A stretch of 64,000 nt of DNA from Pogonophryne albipinna. Lineage: Eukaryota > Chordata > Actinopteri > Perciformes > Artedidraconidae. The DNA is taken from NCBI GenBank assembly GCA_028583405.1, contig CM053264.1, positions 12,598,787-12,662,786 of the forward strand, given 5' to 3'. The position numbers and the translations under genes are program-made. The notes under the pieces are model-generated. The model made no database searches. It was not told the DNA's origin and worked only from the letters and a program-made list of their open reading frames with translations. Shown here piece after piece: positions 40,222 to 51,992 of the stretch. The first letter of the stretch is position 1, and every line of letters begins with the position of its first letter.

Positions 40222-42005
40222 GTTCACTAAATCACTCCAATTACATGACAGAATGTTGTTTATGAAATGCGTTGTAATTTCAAAGCAGTCTTCGGTGCAA
40301 CATCTAAAAAGGTGGTCGTAAACAAAGTGGTTACGGCTGATCTGAGAGGCTGGTGTAAATCATGGGAGGTGTAATTAAAATGGAACGAGACAGGAATATG
40401 GAGACGAGCACATGCAGGAAAAGCGCCTCTGAAATTGGTCGTTCTGTAACTCTGCAAACAGCAATCTATGGAAGAGCGAGAATATAATTTAAGACAACAG
40501 CGCGGAATGCCTTTCCACCTGCTTTATATTCAAAATGGATTTAAGGACTCCTTGCAGGACACATATTGCTTGTTCGGATGTTAAATATTTCACTACTCGT
40601 TGCATTTTGAACAGATGACGAGACGCAAAGGTCAAACTTTCTGCTGGGACAAGCAGAGCTGTTATCATTACTAAGCTGCTTGCTAAAATGCTGCTGTGGT
40701 TTGGATGGAGCACCATGAGGAACTGTTTGCCAGACATCAGTTTTCTAACTTTATAGCGATTATACGATCATTTCAAAATGGATTATTCTCTATACTGCAG
40801 CTGTGATGTAAGGCTTGTCTTGTGATTCAAACAGGAAAGGCACTAAATCAAATGTAAAGAGACCTCCAGCTGTGAGGAGCAGGAAACACAAAGGGCTCCA
40901 CGCTTCATTGTTTCTATCAGAATACATCATATGATCCAGAGGCTGCCTGCATGTGTCGACAGAAGTGACACTGCATGTTGTCCAGTGTCATCCGAGGGGC
41001 TTTGAGATGTCAGGTGTGTGCGTGTTATACAGGTAGGGAATCTGACAATTCTCGTATGGATTTCACGCTGGATACAACCTTTCAATAATACATATAGGAG
41101 GGATGCCGTGTGACCTAGTTACACTGTCTTTACGCACTGGTTGTTTTCTTTGTCGTTAATCTTCCACCAGCTTGCTTTGCACATGACCGATTTTAACCTG
41201 TAGCTATTGGGAAGATGATGTGTACTAAAGCGGGAGATGGCTTTCTTTCTTTTCAACACCCTTACTTCTGTCTGAAATAAAACTACTGAGCGATTAAGCG
41301 CAGACAGTACAGTATAGAGACACGATGACAGTGAAAGTGTGGCGTTACTCAGAGTTGGTGTACGAGGGTTCAATACTAACTACTGCCAAGTGGTCAAAAT
41401 AAAGTGTAACATCGTCCTAACCCGTGCTACTTACAGTGAGATGTGTATTGATTTACTGTTAAACATATTCAGGATAAATGCAGCTTTTATAGCAATTTCC
41501 TATTTTCTGCTGCATCTGGACAGCTTTACCTCTCGGTACAGATTGAGGCCCTCTGAAGGCTGCTTACTCCCACAGGACTGGTGGTTCCATCTTCAAAAGT
41601 ATACTCCACATCTGAGCTATTGATCAGCAGCAGAAGTGACTACAGCCGATGATTGAGGCCTGGGTAAAAGAACAAGAAAAGCAGAGTGGAAGAGTCGTGA
41701 TATTGCGTTACAGCTAGATCTGATCCTGCAGGGGATACAGGCGTTTCGCTCAAGGTCAGTGATAACAAGTAGCCAATATAAAAGACTTCTGTCCCCATAG
41801 AAGCCAACTTACTTTTGATACATTTCTGATGTTTTGTCTTTAAGTCATTTTGTGATTTCCCAGGATGCCGAAATATAAGCTCTGAGAGAAGAGAGGCTTT
41901 CTTTACTGAGAGAAAGTGGCATTACATTACATAACACAAACTGTGGCTGTATCCTGAAAGCTGATCTACAGTGGAGCAGACAGAGGGAAAGGTGTAATGA
42001 AACTG
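40222..42005. other. Non-coding, nothing specific
   Basis: Unique-looking. ORFs under 100 codons without domains. Confidence 0.4.
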
Positions 42006-42329
42006 TCACGGCCCGTCCACACAGCGGCGTGCGTTGAAAGCTTCACCATTCACTTTGAATGGGGTGACGTCACTTTTCGCCGAAATGCATTGTGGGAAGC
42101 GACGCGGAGCTTTGCTGGCGTGGCTCGCTGCAAAAGTTGAGCAATGTTCAACTTTTGAAGCCTCGGCAGAAGCGTCAGCCAATCTAATCGTATGCCAGTA
42201 CACGCTCTTACCAATCAAACCACTGCTTGTGTGTCAGGGGCGGGAGATTCATGTGATTGGTTGTTGGTCGAGTTTCAGACACGCCCACCGGCAAGCTTCA
42301 ACGCACGCCGCTGTGTGGATGGGCCGTCA
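42006..42329. mobile_element. Miniature inverted-repeat element, about 318 bp
   Basis: Ends CGGCCCGTCCACACAGCGGC (from 42009) and GCCGCTGTGTGGATGGGCCG (to 42326) are inverted repeats with one mismatch, extending inward to GCGTTGAA(A)GCTT. A 3-bp TCA flanks both sides, compatible with a Harbinger-like 3-bp duplication but too short to prove it. The body has no transposase. Confidence 0.7.
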
Positions 42330-42414
42330 ATGCTCATTGCTCTTCAGCGTTTATCAACACACTAGTTGATGTGGTTCAGTTTGCTCAATGCAGACGATAG
42401 AAATGTGGGTACCA

Positions 42415-43761
42415 TCCATCCATCCATCCATCTTCTCCCGCTTATCCGTGGTCGGGTCGTGGAGGTAGCAGTTCCAGCAGAGAGCCCCAAACTTTCCTTT
42501 CCCCTCATCAACCAGCTCTGACTGGGGGATCCCAAGGCGCTCCCAGGCCAGCGAAGAGATATAATCCCTCCACCTGGTCCTAGGTCTACCCCTTGGTCTC
42601 TTCCCAGCTGGACGTGCCTGGAACACCTCCCTAGGGAGGCGCCCAGGTGGCATCCTAACTAGGTGCCCGAACCACCTCAACTGGCTCCTTTCGACGCGAA
42701 GGAGGAGCGGTTCAACTCCGAGTCCCTCCCGGATGACTGAACTTCTCACCTTATCCCTAAGGGAGACACCAGCCACCCTGCGGAGAAAACCCATCTCGGC
42801 CGCTTGTATCCGCAATCTCGTTCTTTCGGTCATGACCCATCCTTCATGACCAAAGGTGAGGGTAGGAACGAAAATGGCCCGGTAGACAGAGAGCTGATCC
42901 GATCCAGTGAGTGCTGAAGGTCGCAGACCGATGAAGCCATTAGAACCACATCATCTGCAAAAAGCAGTGGTGCAATCCTTAGTCCACGAACTGCAGACCC
43001 CCTCCCCCACGACTACGCCTCGAAATCCGATCCATGTATATTACAAACAGGATTGGTGACAAAGCGCAGCCCTGGCGGAGGCCAACCCTCACCGGAAAAG
43101 GGTCCGACTTACTGCCGAGGACCCGGACACAGCGCTCGCTTTGGGAGTACAGAGATTGGATGGCCCTGAGTAGAGACCCCCTCACCCCATACTCCCGCAG
43201 CACCTCCCACAGTAACTCCCTGGGAACTCGGTCATACGCCTTCTCCAAGTCTACAAAACACATGTAGACCGGATAAGCGTACTCCCAGGCCCCCTCCAGG
43301 ATCCTTGCGAGAGTAAAAAGCTGATCCGTCGTTCCACGACCAGGACGGAATCCGCATTGTTCCTCCTCAATCTGAGGTTCGACAATTGGCCTGACCCTCC
43401 TTTCGAGTACCTTAGAGTAAACTTTCCCGGGGAGGCTGAGTAGTGTGATGCCTCTGTAATTGGCACACACCCTCTGATCCCCCTTTTTGAAAAGGGGAAC
43501 CACCACCCCGGTCTGCCACTCCTTCGGTACTGTTTCCGACTTCCACGCAACGTTGATGAGACGTGTCAACCATGACAGTCCCTCAACACCCAGAGCCTTC
43601 AGCATTTCTGGGCGGATCTCATCCACCCCCGGGGCTTTGCCACTGTGGAGTTGTTTGACGACCTCAGTGACCTCCCCCCGGGAGATTGGTGTTGATCCCC
43701 CGTCATACTCCAGCTCTGCCTCTAACATAGAGGGCGGAGTTGTCGGGTTCAGGAGTTCCTC
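42415..43761 (-). mobile_element. Rex3-like RTE retrotransposon, 5'-truncated and internally deleted
   Basis: The minus-strand frame 43728-42979 encodes RT: SGKAPGVDEIRPEMLKAL, NYRGITLLSLPGKVYSKVL, ECGF-type QCGFRPGRGTTDQL, VDLEKAYDRVPR, LRQGCALSPILF. After FVD a stop/frameshift precedes an FADDVVLMAS-like catalytic box (about 42960). An internal deletion of roughly 80 codons follows (junction near 42894). The frame 42833-42354 gives the C-terminus (RLRIQAAEMGFLRRVAGVSL, RPRTRWRDYISSLAWERLGI). The 3' tail is (CCAT)n on the plus strand. A 13-bp duplication AATGTGGGTACCA flanks it (42402-42414, 43762-43774). Confidence 0.88.
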
Positions 43762-43938
43762 AATGTGGGTACCACTTTACAATAAGACTACCCTTATAAA
43801 GGGTTTACGAATAGTTTGTAATTCATTTATTAATTAGGTTGTGAACAAGTCATTAATAAGCTTTTATAAGACATGAGATAAACAGGGCAACTGTGACCGG
43901 TTGCTTGCCAAATAGTGAGCCCACATGTATCTGTACTG

Positions 43939-44046
43939 CTAAGCCTTATATTGGCTACTTAGCTTACTTCGTCTTCATCAGCCAGCATCCTTGGTATCTG
44001 TTGTTCACTGAGTTGATTCTCGCTAAGTAGCCAATATAAGGCTTAG
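43939..44046. mobile_element. Tiny nested inverted-repeat element (108 bp)
   Basis: A perfect 25-bp inverted repeat: CTAAGCCTTATATTGGCTAC then TTAGC at the left, the complement at 44022-44046, with 58 bp between. It lies inside the hAT-type miniature element and is bracketed by a direct repeat TTGCCAAATAGTGAGCC (about 43907 and 44051). Confidence 0.7.
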
Positions 44047-44204
44047 TCATCTTGCCAAATAGTGAGCCTGTGTTGATGTTAGAACTGGTTTATAAATGGT
44101 TCTTAATGATTAATAAAGTGTTTACAACCTAATTCATAACCTAATTATAAACCCTTTATGAATCCTTTAAGGGTAGTCTTATTGTAAAGTGGTACCGAAA
44201 TGTG

Positions 44205-45540
44205 TACAGGCAGTTCTTGTGGGGAGAAAAAAACAGTGGCAGTGTAAAAAGCTGCAATTTTAGCCCACGTTACAGAAGAGTGCTTGTGCCTGGAAGGCCA
44301 CTTCTCAAATCCCTAGAAAATAGAGGAGGGAAGATGAATGAGTAGCACTCCTCTGTCCTTCGGCACATTTAGAGCAATCGCCGCTCGCAGTGGAGCTGCT
44401 CGACGGAAAAAGGTAGCGAGTTCAGACCATCAGAAATGAACGGTCGAACAACATTCCTAACACACCTTTCTGATGATGACATTGGAGGCAGTTGCATCAG
44501 AAAACGGTCTCAAAGAAACACTACCATGTTCACACACACACACACACACACTATATGAAGTGAACAAGTAATCTGAGTTTTAGTCTTTTCACAACTTCCT
44601 CTGTCAAGGAAAGACTGTCTTCTTTAGTTAATTCAATATTAAACTAAACAATACAAGAAGAAGATATTTTACCTAAGTAATACAAGTCCTGCATTCAATA
44701 TGTTACTACAGCAGTACTTAAAGCATTCATAGCTAACTTTAGAACGACATGTTATTTAAATGTATTTATCTTGTTCTACATCTTCAGATAAATATAGAGG
44801 ATAGGTATCTTCCTTATTTCTATTTCCTCTTACCTTGCCTTAAAGTGTGTTCAGGTAAACACCTTTGCCTTCCACTAAAGTGCTAGATGGATTAGTTTCT
44901 CCACTGGGGGATGGATAGTAATATCGACTTTTCTTCAAACTATCTTTTAAAAACTAATATGCTCTTTTTCTGTCAGGAAATAGTTTGACATTTTGGGAAA
45001 TACACACATTTTCTTTCATGCCGAGGCTTAGATTAACAGGAGGGACAATACCCTAACTTAAGATAAACAAGTTAACGTGTTAATCGGTGAGCTTTAAGGA
45101 CTAAGGAGTGAAATAATGCTGGTCCTTGCAGAGTTGTGGTAAACTGCTCACGATAAGAAATGCTAAATAAAGTCAATCCAAATGAAAAGAAGTTTTGACT
45201 GACAGACTATTGACTAAGCTATTGTTTACTTTTTTCTATTTCCTTTCTTCTGATTCCTTCAATGAGTCTTGAATCTCTAAATCTCTGAAAAATAGTAGCA
45301 GCCTGATAGTGATTTTGGCACTACAACAAAAAATGAAATCCTTTTCCCCTTTGATTGATGGAAAAGCATGATGTTGTGTAATTAATTACTGACAGTCCTT
45401 TGAATGGAAAATTAGATTATTATTATATTCATCAAGACTTGAAGGATTTCTACCCTATCATTTAAAGCTGGATGCCAAAGCCGAAAAGTGAAGATCAAAC
45501 AGTTCCTGCTGCGAGTGGAATGATTGACAGATAACACAAT

Positions 45541-45541
<1 letters not shown>
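44205..45541. other. Non-coding, nothing specific
   Basis: Short CA run at about 44532-44551. No gene or element recognised. Confidence 0.4.
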
Positions 45542-45599
<58 letters not shown>

Positions 45600-45600
45600 G
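45542..45600. repeat. (TG)n microsatellite
   Basis: About 29 units ending TGCGTGTGCG. Confidence 0.95.
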
Positions 45601-46840
45601 CGGGGGATGTAGAAGAAGTAGTAGGGTCAACACATGGGAGTAAATGACAAGATTGGGGTGAAAATGGGACGGGGGAAACTAGACGAGAGAAAAGTCTTGA
45701 CGGGAGATAAGGGAGGGAGAGAAATAAGGGGGAAGGGGTGAGATGGAGAGAGAAGGACGAACAGAAAGAGATAAGGGTGGGAAGTTAACGGGTGCTGACT
45801 GCTGATGTGGATATCTTTGAGAAAGCACGTCTAAACACAGAATGAATCCCAAAAGAAATGGACATTCCTACATTTCTCCACCGACCTGCCTTTTCACCAT
45901 GCAACAGAAAATAGCCTTTCAGAGCTTGTTTTCATTCCTCCAGTCAGTGAAGGATAAAAGATGTTATCCCATCTTAGCTTTTCTTTAAAGCAGCTGACAG
46001 ATTATTTAGCTTCAGCCGCCTCCATCCCTCTGTTTAAGAACTCAATATCTTTATCGACCGAAATAACGCACTCCCAACTAGTATCATCAATTTCCAGTCA
46101 GACACTCCTTTCATTAAATCCTGATTGTACCAAGAACTGTTCACATTCAAAATGAACGACCACATGCAAACAAAAGCCTTAACCTTCAATACCAATAAGC
46201 TATAAAGCAGAGTCTAAGGGGTTTAAACTAATCATATCTTATGCTGTATAAAGTTGTTTTGTACATACATTACAATGACACAAGAAGCGTGAATAAAACC
46301 TGACTGTCTCTTCCAGAAATTACCAAAAAGCTACTTCATAAAGAGAAATGAATTTTACGCTCGGCTGAGGTTGAAATGCTAGCGAACAACAACAATAGGG
46401 AATAAATAACAGCAGACGGCCGAATCACTCAGTGCTGCTTTTCCTCTAGATTTTTTATAATTGCTTTTTAAATTCTCTTTGATGTATTGCCTGCGGGACA
46501 GACAAAGGTGGATCGTTACTGTTGAGCTGAAACGGCTGGGTTTGTATTGGTGGAAGGCGGATTGACTGCCTGTAACATTGACTTTATAAAAAAACAAAGC
46601 AAACTACATTCCTAAATGTTTATAGTAGATTATTCATTTTGTATTGATATAAATCCAATAAGTTCATGTTGTGTCAGAAAAAGCTGCGGACACAACAATA
46701 CATTATTTCTTGATATCAATATGAAATACTTCTTACAGTCACATGTGTGTATATTATATTGCACATTCAAAGCAACATTAGAGTCTTATTTCTGGCTACC
46801 TGTCAAACTCCTTAATTCACATTGCTTTCATCAATCTAAG
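45601..46840. other. Non-coding, nothing specific
   Basis: A purine-rich (GGGA/GAGA) stretch at 45650-45790. No domain recognised. Confidence 0.4.
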
Positions 46841-47000
46841 GAGGTGTGTGGCGCAGTGGGTTGTGTGTCGGTGTTCGGATCAGGGGGTCACAGGTCGTTG
46901 TGTCCCTGAGACGCTTCACCCCAAATTGCTCCTGTGGGTATTGTCCACAGTGTTGAGTATGTAAGTCGCTTTGGATAAAAGCGTCTAACATGTAATGTTA
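46841..47000 (+). mobile_element. tRNA-derived SINE, degenerate copy
   Basis: Contains an A-box-like TGTGGCGCAGTGGG, a decayed B box, the shared body ACGCTTCACCC...TTGCTCCTGTGGG and the tail GTAAGTCGCTTTGGATAAAA GCGTCTAACA. Same family as 55591-55793. Confidence 0.7.
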
Positions 47001-48096
47001 TCTCTGATTTGTAACAAATAACTGGCCTATTAGCTGCTAAATGCTAAAACAAGTTCTCATTAAGTTAAACTGTTTTTTTAAAGACATTATTTTTAGGAGA
47101 CCAAGATGACATGCAGCTCTACAATCACCAGCTAATTGCTAACTTTTTCGATCTTGTGAAAACTACATAATGATAACAGTAAATAAACCAAAACAGCAAA
47201 CCATAAAACCAAAACAAAGAGTGGAAAGATGCTGCGTAGAGCTGGTAGGATGTGGTCTGGTGAATAACTCCAGCAGCACCGTTAATTTAAAAGCATTGAT
47301 TATAGCAGCCATGAAGCTAAAGCCACTAACAACTCGGTCGACCTTAAGAGAATACCAATTGTTTGTCCAAGGAGATTCATAAAGGAGCGGAGTTAAGGCG
47401 GCAGTTAAGAGGAGAGCCGCTCAGACAGAAAAGCATTTATCATGCAGAGGTGCAATCAGGCGCAGCTCCTAAGTGACACTGATACAGAAAAGAGGATAAT
47501 TAGTGGGAAAGCCTGTTGTGTGTTGACTTGTGTGTCAGTCTGCAGCTTGTGGGTATGTCACAGGGTGTCTCAACAACACAGAACATCACATTTAAGTTTC
47601 CTGAAGAACTAGTGTCGTCATCTTTTTCACACTTTACTAACAATCCGAGTTTCCCACATGAGCGTAGACAGAGGTATTACATCTGCATTAGAGAAGAGGG
47701 CTTTTGGTGTGGAGCAGTGATACTAAAGGGCTGTATACAAAGCCCCACACCTCTTGTTTCTGTGCAGATCCGTGCAGTGAATTGAAGCTGACAGTCGAGG
47801 AATTGGTACCTCTGCCTGCTGACACCCCAACCTGACACTTCCCCTGCAGACGCTTTTAGCTGCGGTGGAAATAACTCACAGCACAAAAGCACAAAATGGA
47901 CCTGGAGAAAACTGTAAATCAACAACAGCTAATAGTTTTACCACATTTAAGAGAGAGGCTATTTAGAATTGCACTTCCATAACGTTCAGGGACTGTTGAT
48001 GGTTTCACACTAAACATGAAGCAAATACAATTATATTTGCACAATTTTAAAATATTTAAACTCCAAAAATGGGGTTGCAAATGCCTATCAATCCAA
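47001..48096. other. Non-coding, nothing specific
   Basis: AT-rich unique-looking sequence with short domainless ORFs. Confidence 0.4.
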
Positions 48097-48329
48097 TCCA
48101 TTTTATTTCTATAGCACATTTAAAAACAACAGAGTTGAACAAAGTGCTGTACATCAACAACTGTATAAAAACACAGCATAAATACATAACAAACAGACAG
48201 GACATGAAACAAATGTAAAACACGAGACAATGAAACCAGATCAGAAGCCACAGACTGAAAAACTCCTACAAGACGTAAAAACAATACAAAACACTAGTAA
48301 GATAAAAATCTAAATTTAAAAGCACAAGT
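48097..48329 (-). repeat. Older interspersed repeat, left part (split by L1)
   Basis: On the minus strand it ends in CAGCACTTTGTTCAACTCTG ... TAGAAATAAAATGGA, a common fish retroposon 3' tail. Its other half resumes at 55186 (GGTTTTTAAACGAGATTTAA), on the far side of the L1-like element. Confidence 0.6.
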
Positions 48330-48547
48330 GTCACCTGGTCTGGTCTGTTTTATTAAACAAAGAAAATAAACAACACAAACACCTTACAGCACATCAGTAT
48401 CAATCTACACCAAAGACAGTACATATCAGCAAATGTTGGAAAAGATTAAATACAAATAATAAAAATGCAGACCCTATAGATCCATTTGAAAATCAAAACA
48501 GGGAAAGGAAAATACAAACAAGAAATGACAATAGAGTCGTAGTAATA

Positions 48548-48945
48548 TTAAAAATAATACCACACAGGATCTGGGATTGTTCTCAGGCAGAGAAATGCCT
48601 TCTCAGGGGAGACCACCTCTGTTGAAACAGGTCTGTCATTCATTGTAATTGGGCAGTCAGAGCCTCCATCCCATATACCTCCTAATTTTAGTTTCCATTG
48701 TGCCAGTGTCGGTGGTTGTGGCTTCCTCCAATTCAATGTTACCATTTTCCTAGCAGTCATCAGGAGTGTATGCAACAGGTACCTCTGGTTTCTATTACAT
48801 ACATCCTCTGCAACCAGATCAAGTATAGTGACTAGGGTTGAGCGGTAGATCAATTCCCATAATTCTGTCTATCTCCTCCTTTACCAGAAAGAGACCATCT
48901 TTGGGCAGTCCCAGAATATGTGTGAGTGGTCACCAATCAGGCCGC
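48548..48945 (-). pseudogene. L1 ORF2 C-terminal end beyond the LTR insertion
   Basis: The minus strand reads KYCWTECGLIGDHSHIFWDC then P, followed after a stop by LIYRSTLVTILDLVAED and LLHTLLMTARKMVTLNWRKP, typical of the L1 ORF2 C-terminus (HxxWxC zinc-knuckle-like and ALLTARK motifs). It is the continuation of the frame at 49695 across the LTR, offset by one base. Confidence 0.75.
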
Positions 48946-48972
48946 ACTCCGTCCAGCAATACTTTGCTGTGG

Positions 48973-49694
48973 GGGTGTGTGACGGAGCGGATCACAGAGT
49001 GACTGACTCCGCCACTGACAGCCGCAGCGGCCACCCACACACACACCCACACACACACACACCAAACATTTCCTGCTCTCTTCCGTTCGTCAATAAATAA
49101 GGTTAAATCATCACTAAAACGTCCACCTTTTCCCCTTCCTTTCTGTAGCGCGACCATAAGTGCACGCTTGTGAGTCTACAATTATTTAAACATACATTTA
49201 ACTATATTACCCCATACTTACGCGGGGAGCGGCGGGCGGAGTTTCGCCGCCGTCTCCCCAGCAAAGGGAAGGTGGAAAAGACGGAGGCGCATCACTTCCG
49301 TGATTTAAATAGGATGCAATTAATTTTTTTTTTTGCATTTATTAATTATGGGGAATGACTGTGTTAGGAGGTAGTTAACCTGTGTATGTTTGGGTCGGAT
49401 AGTTTCCTCATGTTTGAGGAAATTACATTTATGTTGACAATGTGGTTTGGAGATAATTGTGTAACCGGTTGACGGTCAGCCTGTGGGGACGGGCTATGGG
49501 TACAAAAGGGACGGTGTTGGCCCTGGAAGAGTGATTGGGCAGCGTGTTGCAGTGAAGGCAACAGCTAGGATGTGGTTAGAGGGACAGACAACCTCATTTG
49601 GTAAACTGTGATTTTGTTTATTTACGTTTTTGGAGCTTAAACAACCGACTAATCCTATGTATCGAATGGACGAATAGAACCCCGTCACAGGGTG
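48973..49694. mobile_element. Solo LTR inserted in L1, 5-bp TSD
   Basis: The 712-bp unit 48978-49689 begins TGTGACGGAGCGG and ends CCCCGTCACA, i.e. TG...CA with short inverted ends. GGGTG flanks it exactly (48973-48977, 49690-49694). No gag/pol sequence is present, so it is a solo LTR left by recombination. A 5-bp duplication suits Ty3/Gypsy-type elements, but the family is not established. An AATAAA occurs at about 49093. Confidence 0.85.
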
Positions 49695-51703
49695 TCTATA
49701 CATTTGGAAATAATCAAGGGTGTCCTGAAGACCTTCCACGTATTACTGTTTATACCTTTGCGACAGCCCTTACACAAAGTTTCCCATTCCCCATCTTCAA
49801 TTATAATATTCAACTCTAACTCCCATTTATTTTTTATGTGGAAGGTGTTATCCGGTAAATCCATTAATAGGTTCCTGTCAATATGGGAAACATGATTCTT
49901 AGTCGGTATATTGTGCCTAATTATATTGATAAAATATGTTTCAATGTTTGTTGGGGAATTCTTGATTATGTTCCAATCTCTATGTTTTGTAATGTAATGC
50001 CTAATCTGAAAAATATTATCATAGAATAATTGGTCAATAATCTTTAGACCTCTGTCTGCCCACTTCTTAAAGGTACTGTCCGCTATTGAGGGGAGGAATT
50101 CTAGATTTCCATCAATTTGCAAAGCTCGAGAGAGGGCAACTGTCCCCCTAAATCTCTTTTGTACCGCAGACCACACTTTTAAGGTGTGTTTCACATATAT
50201 GTTTTGGACTCCGACTTTCTTTTGAGACTGTTGGCTCATAAAAACCAGAGTGGAGTTCTGCTCTATACTAACCCATCCTGTCTCTGTGTCATTGCGAATC
50301 CAGGCTACCACTGCTGTTAATTGCGTCGCCCAAAAGTAGTGCTTTATGTTGGGAAGGCTGAGCCCGCCCTGGTCCTTCCCAAGAGTAAGTGTTTTATATC
50401 TCATCCTCGGTCTCTTATTCTGCCATATAAATGTAGATATAAGCTTATCCAACATATTGAAGGCAGATGCCGGGACCCAAATAGGCAGAGATTGAAACAA
50501 AAACAAAAGTCTGGGTAATATGTTCATTTTTACAGCCTCTATTCTACCCAAAAGTGACAACGGCAGCACATCCTTCTAGTTCAGTCAGTTTTAAACACCT
50601 CAAATATCTTTTTATAATTAGCTTGGAACAACTGTGTTATTTTGGGGGTGAGTGCAATCCCTAAGTATCGAAACCCTGGCCAGACCTGTGAAAGGACACT
50701 GTACTATCAAGTTGACTTGACCACATCCCCGAGATCATCATTGACTTAGTGGGATTCATTTTATATCCAGATACCAGGCCATATTCTTCCAGATTTTGTA
50801 GGAGGGCCGGGACAGAGGACTCTGGATTTTCCAGAAATAATATTATATCGTCCGCGTATAGACCCACCTTATGTTGATTACATCCTTTATTACCTGTATA
50901 TGAGGATTACTCCTGATTAGTTCTGCAAGAGATTCAATACTAAGGTCAAACAGGGCTGGGGATAGAGCATCTCCTTGCCTCGTCCCCCTTCCCAACGCAA
51001 AGAAATCCGAGCAGTGGCCATTGACTCTAACTCTCGATCTTGGGTTATTATAAAACACTATGACCCAGTTAATAAAGGTCTGACCAAAGCCCATATGTGA
51101 CGGTGTCCTCTGCAGAAATGTCCAATCTAATCTAGCATCAAGACTGAGAAGCCTTGATGGGGTTTTCCTCCCGGCTGCAAGTGATTGTAAATTGAGAGCT
51201 CTTCTAACATTATTAGTACCATGGCGCCCAGCAATGAATCCTGTTTGGTCTGGGTGTACTAGCTTCCTAATGCACCTCTGTATTCTACTAGCCAGAATAG
51301 AGGTCAGGATTTTAAAATCCTGACAGAGAAGGCTTATGGGCCGATAACCCATACATTGTGTGGGGTCCTTCCCTTCTTTATGAATAACCGTAATGATTGC
51401 CTCTGACCAGGATTTCGGTGGGTCTCCTTCATCCAATGCATAATTATATACCCGACATAGGACTGGTGCCAACTCATTCACAAAAACTTTATAGTACTCC
51501 CCCGAGTACCCATCGATACCGGGAGATCTGTTATTCTTGAGGTTACCGATACTATCTATTATTTCCTCTACTGTAATGGGGGAACACATCATGTCAGCCT
51601 CCTCCTGTGACAGTTTGTTTAATTCTACCGAGTCAAGGAGACGTGATATCCTCTTTCCCTTGTACCTCCTGGCCCTCATATAGCTTTTAGTAATACACAG
51701 CAA
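49695..51703 (-). pseudogene. L1 ORF2 reverse transcriptase region, broken
   Basis: Frame 51703-50843 has NRSPGIDGYSGEYYKVF, YRPISLLCQDFKILTSILAS, HPDQTGFIAGRHGTNNVRRA and GTRQGDALSPALFDLSIESL. In LDARLDWTFL the usual EKAFDRVE-like residues, including part of the first catalytic motif, are deleted. A frameshift separates this from GLYADDIILFLENPE (YADD box, about 50850). After a stop the thumb/C-terminal region continues in 50569-49695 (SLLGRIEAVKMNILPRLLFL, DQGGLSLPNIKHYFWATQL). The frame is then cut by the solo LTR. Confidence 0.85.
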
Positions 51704-51992
51704 ATGCCTCTGCTATTGCTTTAGACTGAGATGTAACTTTCTTTGTGTCTGGATGTTTAATTTTAGAAACCACTCGGCTAGATTGAGCCTTGCGTAGTTG
51801 AAAGGCCAATAACCTACTCGCTCTATTACCCATTTCATAATACTTTCTTTTTTACAAATCTAAGCGCTCCCTCTGCCTTATAGGTAAGTAGATCATCTAA
51901 TTTTTGTTTTTTTATGTTTTAGCAAATCCAGTGTGACCCTGTCCCTCGATACTTTGTGTTCCCTTTCAAGTCTAGTTATTTCAGTCTCTAAT

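Larger units (their letters stand above)
42400..44204. mobile_element. hAT-type miniature element split by a Rex3-like LINE
   Basis: The right end is TATTGTAAAGTGGTACC (to 44196). The left end is GGTACCA at 42408, interrupted after 7 bp and resumed at 43775 (GGTACCACTTTACAATA if the duplicated target is counted). The 8-bp duplication GAAATGTG is exact (42400-42407, 44197-44204). Without the LINE the element would be about 429 bp. Confidence 0.85.

Noticed and set aside
39650..40321. 223-codon frame rich in RERE and TDRQ
   Set aside because: Translation of GA/GACA microsatellite.
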